Assembly (NCBI GenBank): GCA_041395565.1
Contig: JAWLAI010000007.1
Span: 186,001-250,000, forward strand
Direction of reading: 5' to 3'
From: Pseudomonadota bacterium
GTDB lineage: Bacteria > Pseudomonadota > Gammaproteobacteria > UBA9214
Length of the DNA: 64,000 nucleotides
Part shown: piece after piece, positions 17,283 through 25,500 of the stretch
Numbering within the stretch: position 1 is the first letter of the stretch
Layout: every line of letters starts with the position of its first letter
Notes under the pieces: generated by a model
The model's input: only the letters and a program-made list of their open reading frames with translations
The model's database searches: none
What the model was told of the DNA's origin: nothing
Made by a program: the position numbers and the translations under genes

Positions 17283-18245
17283 CTACTGCCCCAGCAGCTC
17301 GGCCTCCATCGAGAGATAGACCTGATAGGCATTGCGCCGATTGGCCTCCGCGAATGCCGGCAGGTCGCTGAACCCGCTCCAGTCGGTATCCCGGTAGGCC
17401 TCGTCGAAAGGCACCAGATCGGCCACGGCCTGCCCCATCCGCTCGCGCAGATAGGCCAGGTAACGCCGGGTCAGGTCGATGGCCGCGGCGGGCTCCCGGG
17501 CTACACCACCATGCCCGGGCACCAGCGCGGTCAAGCGCTCCAGCTGCATGCGCTCCAGCAGTTCCAGCCAGAGCCTGGTGTTGGCATCGCCGAGAAACGG
17601 CACCCTGCCCTCGAAGATGATGTCGCCGGAAAACAGCACCCGGTCCGGCTCCACGTACATCACGAGGTCGCCGTCGGAATGCGCGTTGCCGACCACGGTC
17701 ACGGTGAAGTCGACATCACCGAGGCTGAAACTGGCACCCTCCTCCAGCAACTCGTTCGGAGGCACCAGTCGGGTCTGCTCGTTCACCCAGGGATCGAGGG
17801 TGAAACGGCGCTCCTCGAGTCGCTCGCGCGCGGCGGCGGATGCCAGGTAGTCTGCGGCCCCGGCCGGGGCGAGGATCTCGGCGTCGAGATCGGCAAACAC
17901 CTGGAGACCGTAGATGTGATCGGCATGATAGTGGCTGACGACCACGCGGACGATCGGCTGGTCGGTGATTGCGTGTATCTTCTCCAGCAGCAGCTGCGCG
18001 AGCGCCGGCGTGCCCAGCGCGTCGAACACCACCACACCGGCACCGGTGACCACCACGCCGGCATTGGAGATGAAGCCCTGGTTGTCGGTCGCCACCCCGG
18101 CACCGCCCTGCACCACCCAGACGTGTTCGGATATGCGCGTGAGCGCCATGGCCACCGTGGCCGGCGCCGGCTCGGGCGGGGCCGCGGGCGCCGGCCACGC
18201 GAAACACAGCAGCAAAACCAGGAGCGGGGGGGCGAACATTTGCAT
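17283..18245 (-). CDS. Exported metallo-beta-lactamase-fold hydrolase (SoxH/quinoprotein-relay type)
   Basis: 320 residues with a signal peptide (FAPPLLVLLLCFAWPAPAA) and the MBL zinc motif SHYHADH near residue 105, the second His in GNAHSDGD, the bridging Asp in LFSGDIIFEGR and a His in VPGHGG. Two close starts are possible (ATG 18245 and 18239). The periplasmic MBL group includes SoxH and the quinoprotein relay zinc hydrolases. The substrate is not evident. Convergent with mltF. Confidence 0.82.
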   Translation of the reverse strand: MQMFAPPLLVLLLCFAWPAPAAPPEPAPATVAMALTRISEHVWVVQGGAGVATDNQGFISNAGVVVTGAGVVVFDALGTPALAQLLLEKIHAITDQPIVRVVVSHYHADHIYGLQVFADLDAEILAPAGAADYLASAAARERLEERRFTLDPWVNEQTRLVPPNELLEEGASFSLGDVDFTVTVVGNAHSDGDLVMYVEPDRVLFSGDIIFEGRVPFLGDANTRLWLELLERMQLERLTALVPGHGGVAREPAAAIDLTRRYLAYLRERMGQAVADLVPFDEAYRDTDWSGFSDLPAFAEANRRNAYQVYLSMEAELLGQ

Positions 18246-18313
18246 GAAGTGACCTGCCTGCGACAAGCGAGCGTGCCTGCCAACGATACTACCGGCAGGC
18301 GGCACCCGCAAAT

Positions 18314-18769
18314 TCAGCGCCGGCGCGCCTGGAAGAACGCCTTGAGCAACGCACCGCACTCCGCCTCCAGCACCCCGCCCTGCGCCGTCACCCGGTGATT
18401 CAGCCCGGGCAGCTCGAAGCCGCGGCAAACGCTGGAGACCGCGCCGCTCTTGGGATCGTGGGCACCGAAGACCACGCGTGCGACGCGTGCATGCACGATG
18501 GCGCCGACGCACATCAGGCACGGCTCCAGGGTGACGTACAGGGTGGTGTCCGGCAGCCGGTAGTTGCGCAAGGCCTGTCCGGCCGCACGCAGGCAGTCGA
18601 TCTCCGCATGTGCACTCGGATCGTGCCTGCCGATCGGGCGGTTGCGGCCGCGCGCAACCAGCACACCGTCCGCGACCAGCACCGCGCCCACCGGCACCTC
18701 GCCCGCCTGCGCGGCTGCCGCGGCACAGGTCAGCGCCTGCTGCATCCAGTGTTCGACCGGGGCTGTCAT
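18314..18769 (-). CDS. tadA: tRNA-specific adenosine-34 deaminase
   Basis: 151 residues with the cytidine/deoxycytidylate deaminase zinc site: HAE (in DPSAHAEIDCLRAAG, with the catalytic Glu) and PCLMC (in TLEPCLMCVGAIVHARV). Length and motifs match TadA, which converts A34 to inosine in tRNA-Arg(ACG). Same strand as the MBL gene, with 68 nt between. Confidence 0.93.
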   Translation of the reverse strand: MTAPVEHWMQQALTCAAAAAQAGEVPVGAVLVADGVLVARGRNRPIGRHDPSAHAEIDCLRAAGQALRNYRLPDTTLYVTLEPCLMCVGAIVHARVARVVFGAHDPKSGAVSSVCRGFELPGLNHRVTAQGGVLEAECGALLKAFFQARRR

Positions 18770-18855
18770 GTCAGACCGGCTGCCGCTGCCGCGCCCGGCG
18801 CCCGGCTGCTCACGACTTCACCGCCGCCGTTGGCATGCACAGCGCGCGCACGCGC

Positions 18856-19542
18856 CTAAGCGCGCCGGGTGAACGCGATATCGACGAAACGGATGATGCC
18901 GTTGCCATCGCGCTCGGCCGTGAGCAGCGAATGCACCGTGAAGCCGTGCTCTGCCATGAACCCGACCAGTTCCTCAAATCGGTAGCTGTTTTCGAAGCGC
19001 CTGGCGATGGAAGCCTCGCAGACCACGAAGGCGCATTGCGCCAGCGTGCGGACCGCGCCTCGGAGGACTTCCAGTTCGTAACCCTCCGTATCGACCTTGA
19101 GGCCGATCCGCCGACCCTGCAGGTGCGGCAGACCGGACACGACCTCGTCCAGCGTGCGCACCGCCACGACGATTTCCTCGTAGGCCTGGTCGGTGGCGGT
19201 CAGCGCTGTCCGGCTGAGCAGCGACGACCGGCTCGGCTGATCGATATTGTGCTGTAACGCGAGCTCGCCCGGCGCGGACCCCAGGGCACACTTGTGGAAG
19301 GTATAGCTGCGCCCGCGCAGCAGCCGCTCCAGCGCAGGCGCGGGATCGAGCGGATCGAACAGGTGCAGTTCCGCCGCGGGCAGCTGGCGATAGAGCCAGG
19401 GCGTGCCGTCGGCGACCCCGATATCGAACACGACATCGACCGCCGGCAAACCGCTGATGTCGCAGGTTTCGCGCCGCTGCCCGGTGCGGTGGATACCCAG
19501 CCCGAAGAGACCCAGCGACTTCTGCACGGCGGATTTCAGCAT
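18856..19542 (-). CDS. FkbM-family SAM-dependent methyltransferase
   Basis: 228 residues. SAM-binding motif I is VVFDIGVADGTPWLYRQLP, followed by HLFDPLDPA, and the FkbM-typical block RRIGLKVDTEGYELEVLRGA with a downstream FVVCEAS. The family O-methylates glycans or small molecules; the substrate is not evident. It is the last clear backbone gene before the low-G+C island. Confidence 0.85.
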   Translation of the reverse strand: MLKSAVQKSLGLFGLGIHRTGQRRETCDISGLPAVDVVFDIGVADGTPWLYRQLPAAELHLFDPLDPAPALERLLRGRSYTFHKCALGSAPGELALQHNIDQPSRSSLLSRTALTATDQAYEEIVVAVRTLDEVVSGLPHLQGRRIGLKVDTEGYELEVLRGAVRTLAQCAFVVCEASIARRFENSYRFEELVGFMAEHGFTVHSLLTAERDGNGIIRFVDIAFTRRA

Positions 19543-19920
19543 GTCACGCCCCCGTCCTGCAGCATCGGCTCACTCCCACTCGATTGTAAACGAGCTGTTT
19601 ATTACGTTTATTTTCATATAGTTATAATTCTCCGTTAAGCTAATACCATTATAAATACCATGTTCAGAAATTTCTTGAAAATAATTCCTTTTCTTTGCCT
19701 GAATGCTCCATCTAGCAGGGTCATGAACCCCTGTGGAGGCGCCCCACTCCACTCTTAGCCGACAAAAAGGTCAAATGCTGGCGCTACTTATTTTACAGTA
19801 TCTTTCCTTTCCCAGCTTAAAGAGGTTTGTCATTCTCGACGACGATATCGAAATGCTCAGAGTGATCCCCGGGCATACCATCCATCTTGCTCATGATGCT
19901 TGAGTATTGATGCCGCGTGA
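19543..19920. other. AT-rich intergenic boundary between backbone and island
   Basis: 378 bp with a sharp drop in G+C and no gene I can support. A 60-codon minus-strand frame (19570-19752, ending FTIEWE) is open but lacks a ribosome site and family match. No tRNA or obvious direct repeat marks an attachment site here. Confidence 0.5.
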
Positions 19921-21105
19921 CTATTTGCCATCTCCCCCTACCCAAATCTGCAGGATGTACATCAACCACGAATCTGTCTTTAGGAGAATGGCCCTGAGCT
20001 GTTCATCGGTCAGCTCAGACTCCAATTCGTGCACTCGATTGAACAACTCGATCAGCTTCACCAGTGCCCGAGTGTCGTGCATCAAGAAGTCGCTCAGTGG
20101 AGCGTTGTTCAGCTCGCGACAGACATACAGTACCCTGGCTCGACGGGTCGGCTTGCCCTCATGCAACAGGTCCTTCTGATCGGCAATCCCCGGAATCCAT
20201 GCGGAAACGGACTCATCGGGAGCCAATCGTCTGAGCAGATGGTTCCACAGCTCTCTTAGCGAGCTCAGTATGTGCCTTGCCCGATCGGCATTGTTTCCTT
20301 GCAGGGCGTCACGAGCGCCGATGTACGGCCGAGCGAGTCCTGGATCGACCTGCTGCAGGAGAGCGATGCAGCCCGATGTTTCCAGCTCCGCCTCAGCAAC
20401 TAGCTGAATTTCCGTTTCGGCATCTTCCTCGTCACGTTCGTCCCAGGGACGAAGGCATTCGAGCGCGAAGCTGGTGGTGTAGATCTCACGGGTGGCCCCA
20501 GGCAAAACAAAGGTAGGCAGGCGTGTGATGTCCGAAATCTCCCGCAGTGACTCCGCCAAACTCCCATACGAAGCGGCCACGTGGGCTATTGAACTCTCCA
20601 GCCCCGCGATGACTGGCACCTCGATTTGAAAGCGACTCCTTATCGCCGAGAAATCAATGCCCGCCATGAGCCGTTCCGTGGCTACAAGTCGCAGTGAGGT
20701 ATCACATAAAGCCAGCTTTGCGGAGGCCTGAAGCTGTGCGAGATGCGAGAAGTCATGCTGGATGGGCTTGATGCGATCAAGCCATGACTGATGTGCAACC
20801 GTAAGGCTCTCGGCAATACGGCTTGTCGCGGTGGTCTGCTTTATCAATTCCTGCCAGTGTTGATTGGCACTGACGATCTCCTGTATCCGGGCCGCTGCTC
20901 CTGACATTTCGAGGGCGCGACTGATTTCCAACTGCTGACGACGAATGGGTTCCAGAGTGCGTTCCATTTGCTCGATCACGCTTAGGTAGGACGGATTGAC
21001 CAAACGGTTGATCATCTCCATTTCTTTGTGGAGCTTAGCAATGGCCGATTTCGCAGTTGTTAAATCGTCTGGCATAGCAATCTCAATTTCTCTCATCGCC
21101 ACCAT
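19921..21105 (-). CDS. Uncharacterised coiled-coil protein with C-terminal domain resembling pPIWI-associated predicted nucleases
   Basis: About 394 residues from ATG 21105 (a TTG at 21138 would add 11; ATG 21096 is also possible). The first 250 residues are helical and coiled-coil-like (SAIAKLHKEMEMINRLV). The last 150 contain ADRARHILSSLRELWNHLL, RRLAPDESVSAWIPG and KPTRRARVLYVCRELN, a pattern I associate, from memory only, with predicted pPIWI-associating nucleases of defence islands. It is the last gene of the defence operon's strand and lies next to the island edge. Function unknown. Confidence 0.6.
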   Translation of the reverse strand: MVAMREIEIAMPDDLTTAKSAIAKLHKEMEMINRLVNPSYLSVIEQMERTLEPIRRQQLEISRALEMSGAAARIQEIVSANQHWQELIKQTTATSRIAESLTVAHQSWLDRIKPIQHDFSHLAQLQASAKLALCDTSLRLVATERLMAGIDFSAIRSRFQIEVPVIAGLESSIAHVAASYGSLAESLREISDITRLPTFVLPGATREIYTTSFALECLRPWDERDEEDAETEIQLVAEAELETSGCIALLQQVDPGLARPYIGARDALQGNNADRARHILSSLRELWNHLLRRLAPDESVSAWIPGIADQKDLLHEGKPTRRARVLYVCRELNNAPLSDFLMHDTRALVKLIELFNRVHELESELTDEQLRAILLKTDSWLMYILQIWVGGDGK

Positions 21106-21161
21106 TTCTTGATCGTTACAGAGTGACGTTATCTCCAATTGGAGGACTTATGATGATCTTG

Positions 21162-21410
21162 TTACAAACCTCGCGGAAGAACATAGTCCCAGTCCCGCAG
21201 ATCGGGATCAACATGAACAAATATGTTTTCATCAAGAACCGGAAAATCAATTCCGGAATCTGCAATCCCTTCAATATACCCGTGCTTCCATTTGATTCGC
21301 CCTGTTTCATTCAACGCTTTCCACAACTCCGTTCCAACCTTGATCCCTTTTGGACGAAAAGGGTGGTTTGAGATTGCTTGGTCGAGTATTCCCATCGCCT
21401 CCGATTTCAC
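21162..21410 (-). CDS. Small uncharacterised defence-island protein
   Basis: 82 residues from GTG 21410, chosen because GGGAGA sits 6 nt upstream (an upstream in-frame TTG has no such site). Soluble, with a Trp-rich middle (ELWKALNETGRIKWKHGYI) and an acidic C-terminus (ENIFVHVDPDLRDWDYVLP). I recognise no family. It lies between the NucS-like protein and the coiled-coil protein, 36 nt after the NucS-like stop, so it is probably cotranscribed. Confidence 0.5.
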   Translation of the reverse strand: MKSEAMGILDQAISNHPFRPKGIKVGTELWKALNETGRIKWKHGYIEGIADSGIDFPVLDENIFVHVDPDLRDWDYVLPRGL

Positions 21411-21446
21411 AAAGTTCTCCCTTCCTGTTCCTAACAATATTTGATT

Positions 21447-22505
21447 TTATGCCGTACTTTCACGATACGAAATTCGATGCTCAGTGAACTTCTCCAGGAG
21501 CAGATCAATCGCCTCGGCCGTGCGTGTTCCCCACATCTTCGTCACGGCATAAGTCTTTCCATTAGAGTGAATCAGTTCGTCATCACCGATGAAGTATCGC
21601 CGTGTCTCGGGTTTGTTACCCTCGGAGACGAGTTGCTCCGCCAGCTTCTTCTCGAACTCGACTGAATCGAGGTTGCCTTCAACGACCCGCATCATATTGC
21701 TCTTCCAGGTGATCACCGCGCGTATCTCTTCCGGGTCCACACCTGAACCGCACAGATGTCGGATCACATGAAATATCGCCCGTCGTTTTGGAAGGTGCCT
21801 GAATGATTCGTCCCCGATAGTCACATCGAATTTGGTCAGATCACGCGACTGAGTCCGGGATACTCGTTCCAAACGAGCTTTGTCCCGAATCCGGATCTGG
21901 TACTCCTCCGCCTCTGGCAACGGAATTACTTGCTGGATATCCAGTAGCAGTTTGTCACCGTCCCTGTACGGACGAAGCCGGATACACCGGATATCCAAAC
22001 CGCGCTCATTGAGCCATAGCACAGAGGTTGTAATCTCTTTTGAAAATTCCGCTGCAGCAAGAACGATGCGCACCTCCTGCGCAAACCGGTCTTCATCAGC
22101 CTCTTCCCAGTCGAGGAACTCCAACAAACGTTCCCGTGCATCCTCCTCCTTACCCAATGTATTCAAGTGCCGCTCGAAGACATCGACAGCGCCGTCGAAT
22201 GTCATAGTGGAGACCATGGCCGCATAACGGATCGCCTGCAGATCCATATGACCGCCGTCTTCGGTTCGCTTGAGTTCGATCACGACGAGATTGGCGTCCT
22301 TATCGATACCCAGGAGATCTATCCTGCGCCGACTATCCTCCCAATTCCCGAACTCTTCGGAAATTACCAGCGTGTCCGGCGCAATGACATCGATTTGCTG
22401 CTTCAACAACTGCTGAAGATGCTCGCGTTCCTTGAAACCCGCATCGGCGAAGTTCGTTGCTTCTATGGGCTGAAACCCTTGTTCTGTTACCTGGTAAATC
22501 GCCAT
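21447..22505 (-). CDS. PD-(D/E)XK nuclease-fold protein, NucS/DUF91-like
   Basis: 352 residues. The N-terminal third holds a PD-(D/E)XK core: RRRIDLLGID with the Asp, then NLVVIELKRTEDGGHMDLQA with E-x-K and a following Gln. Such NucS/RecB-like proteins cut DNA or serve as nuclease domains in restriction systems. The C-terminal half is unassigned (YFIGDDELIHSNGKTYAV resembles small DUF-type effector-adjacent domains). Located 61 nt after the giant ATPase; candidate effector or accessory of the operon. Confidence 0.68.
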   Translation of the reverse strand: MAIYQVTEQGFQPIEATNFADAGFKEREHLQQLLKQQIDVIAPDTLVISEEFGNWEDSRRRIDLLGIDKDANLVVIELKRTEDGGHMDLQAIRYAAMVSTMTFDGAVDVFERHLNTLGKEEDARERLLEFLDWEEADEDRFAQEVRIVLAAAEFSKEITTSVLWLNERGLDIRCIRLRPYRDGDKLLLDIQQVIPLPEAEEYQIRIRDKARLERVSRTQSRDLTKFDVTIGDESFRHLPKRRAIFHVIRHLCGSGVDPEEIRAVITWKSNMMRVVEGNLDSVEFEKKLAEQLVSEGNKPETRRYFIGDDELIHSNGKTYAVTKMWGTRTAEAIDLLLEKFTEHRISYRESTA

Positions 22506-22566
22506 GCTGGATATCCTGTCTCAAAAATACTTACGATCTTACGAAAGAACCACATTCCTAAATGGC

Positions 22567-25500
22567 CTAAGACACCGCTGTCTTGGTACCCCCACCATGC
22601 TTAGTTACCCGTGGGCGACATCTGATTTTGACAGCACCTCTAGTGAACGAATCGTCAGATGCCTTACTCGACCATACATACGCCTCGCCAGCACCAAGGT
22701 GACTCATCTTCTCAGAGGTCAGTTCTCCTAGAGCAGCATTAGCCTTCTGGATATGCTTCAGCCACGCCGGTGAATTGAACTTATGCATAATAATCTGTGA
22801 GGACAGCTCGATCAGTGACACTGGGACGGATGGCGGATCTTGAGATGCAACCATAATGCTAGTTCCCTTATGACGCATCTCGCGAACCACTTCGATCAGG
22901 CCTGACACCAGATCATCGTTCTCTATATATTTGTGGGCCTCGTCGAACACAACCAACTTGTTGAACGCACTTCCTTGATAGGTAGCCTCTGAAAAGATTT
23001 GCAGCATTACAACGAATAGTCCTAGGGCTTCATCTTTCTCTATGTATTCCTCCCGCAGATCAACGATGATCAATCGCCCTGGACGAACCACCTCTTGGAG
23101 GCGTTGGCTGTCATCGATATATTCACTTGCAAATAGCAATCGCGTCTGAGCCAGTTCCTTCAAATGATCGGACAGTCCGGAATTCTCAATGCCACTGCGC
23201 AATGCGTCCAACGTCAAATTGTTTCGTAGACTGCGCATAATGAGATTGACTTGGCGCATGTACATGCTCTGGCTACCTATCGCCCCCATCAGGAACTTCC
23301 AGTGGGCTGCTTTCAACTCAGTTGCCGAGAAAGCTATGGGTCGAACTTCTATGTCAGGATACTCAGCTCTTCGTTCGGCAACTTTGTTCGCTGGGGTAAG
23401 AATCAGCACATCCTTCAGAGCCTTTGGATTGGCCTTGTACCGCTCACGAAGAATACGGATCTCCTCGTCCACCGAGTTAGCATTTATCATCGAGGTAAAC
23501 TCCGGCGCATAATCCTGCGTCGGACTGTAGTGGAAAATAACTGTGGCGAGCGGACTTGGTAGAACATTGATATGCTGAATCGGCATCGAGGCCATCTCGA
23601 TCACTGTTCCAAGGGTGTAACTTTTGCCACCACCTTGAACCCCAAAGAGACTGATCGTGTGAGTGTGGTTAAGATCCAGTGCGACCTTCCTGCCGGAAAC
23701 CTCTCCGAGTAACCCGTACTGCGGCGAATCGCCATTGACGCCGAGCATGATGTCATAACTGACCTCTGCTTGAGGCGAAGGCCCAGATGTCGGAGGCTCT
23801 GGTACTTCAGGCTCGGGTTCGGCAGACACCTCAGGAACAGCAACAACGGTGGGTTGTTCGTCCTGCTTTTTCTCTTCAGGAACAGAAGTCGAAGGTATCT
23901 GATCGACAGGTTCCTCCTGCTCTACTGCTTCTTCTTGAGTAGACTTCGGTGCTTCCGCTGTGGACGGAGGTTCTGGCGAGGTAATGGGTGTTTCCGACTC
24001 ATCGTCCCAGAGTTCATCCAACGTCCAGGAGGTCGATCGCGCTCTCTTGGGTGCGATAAAGGCTGCCGTTTCGAGTTTCGGCACATTCGGAATGAACTGT
24101 TCACTTAAGAGTTGCACTGTCGGTTCTTTCTCAATCTCAACCGAAACAGGCTTACGGCAGTTTTCCAACAAGGCGTGAATAAGGTCCTTACCTATGCGGT
24201 GGAATTCGATACCCACCTCATTGTCCGGAGCCTCGGTTCCCGCCTTGTCAAAGTCGAAGATAAGAGCACAGCGCCTGAACTGAAGCGAGTAACCTTGCTC
24301 TATGGATTCGAGTAAACCTCGCGCTTCCTGTGCCGCGGTAGCATCAAAGATCCCGTAACGCAAAGAGCGTTCCAGATAGAACCGAAGGATCTGCGCCATT
24401 TCCCTGCTCTTGAGCAACCTATCCGGCCGGTCCGGCTTTTTCAGGGCCGGATCGAAATGACGCTGGAGAATGCGCTCACTCTGATTTATTTGAGCGGAGA
24501 TCCGTTCCTTCAGTTGGTTGAAGGCGGCAAAGTCACCTACTTGCGAGTAACATTTAACCTCAACCAAGTTGCAGGTGATTGTCCTTGATGTCAGATCGAG
24601 GTCAAATAATCCTAAATCAGTACGCTGAAGGCTTATTGCGTCGTTGACATCTTCTGCCTCACTGCTCGAACGATACAAATCTGTATGAGCATCCAAAGGA
24701 ACAATAACCTGGTTGCTTAAAGCTCCCTGATATTCGAGGTAAAGTCGCGCTAAAGCCAGACCAAGTGCTTCTGCTTGTTGAGTTGGCGCAGAGATCAGTT
24801 TCAATGCAAGTTGCCCTGACAGCGAACGCAGGCTTGCCAGAATCTGGACTGATTGCTCGCCATCAACTGACAGACCATGCCCGAGCAGAACCGGCTTCAG
24901 CATAGCCTCAAGTTCCTCGTTCGACCGTGAGGAAATGATCAGATTGTGCGTCGCCTGAGAGCTGGCTCCCGGTACATAATCAATCAAGTAGTCTGGCCTG
25001 TTCTTCCGTCCACCATGATCGAAGAATTCGATTCCCATATTACGGTCAATTGTGAAAACCCAATCGCTGATCTGATGGACTTCATAGATCAATTCACGTT
25101 GTGCCACATCCAAACCAAGAGTGACGACAGGGACGGCTTTGAAGCTGGCACCAGAAGCTGCAACCGCTGAGGTTGCAAAACTCAAGTGACGGCTCAGTAA
25201 GGCGAGCAAATCGAAGCACACCGCTTGGTTGTCTGCTCCAATAGAGCGCCCGACAATTGGACGCTTATTCCAGTAAGTACCAGAATCATCATCAACGAAT
25301 TCCGTATCATAGTCCTGTATCAGGCCATGCAATGGGGTTACCCCCATCGGTTTTTCAGCTACCGAGAGTTCCTCAGCGGGAAACACGTCCAACAGAACGC
25401 TAATGTGTGCAGGGAACTCCTTCGCATTTGCATGGAATTCGGTGAGCGCGTGCTTGGCCAAATTCAGTTTGGAGAACAGATGACTGCCGGTAGAAGTCGC

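Noticed and set aside
19570..19752. 60-codon minus-strand ORF in the AT-rich boundary
   Set aside because: No ribosome site, no domain, and it crosses the island edge; only noted in the intergenic entry.
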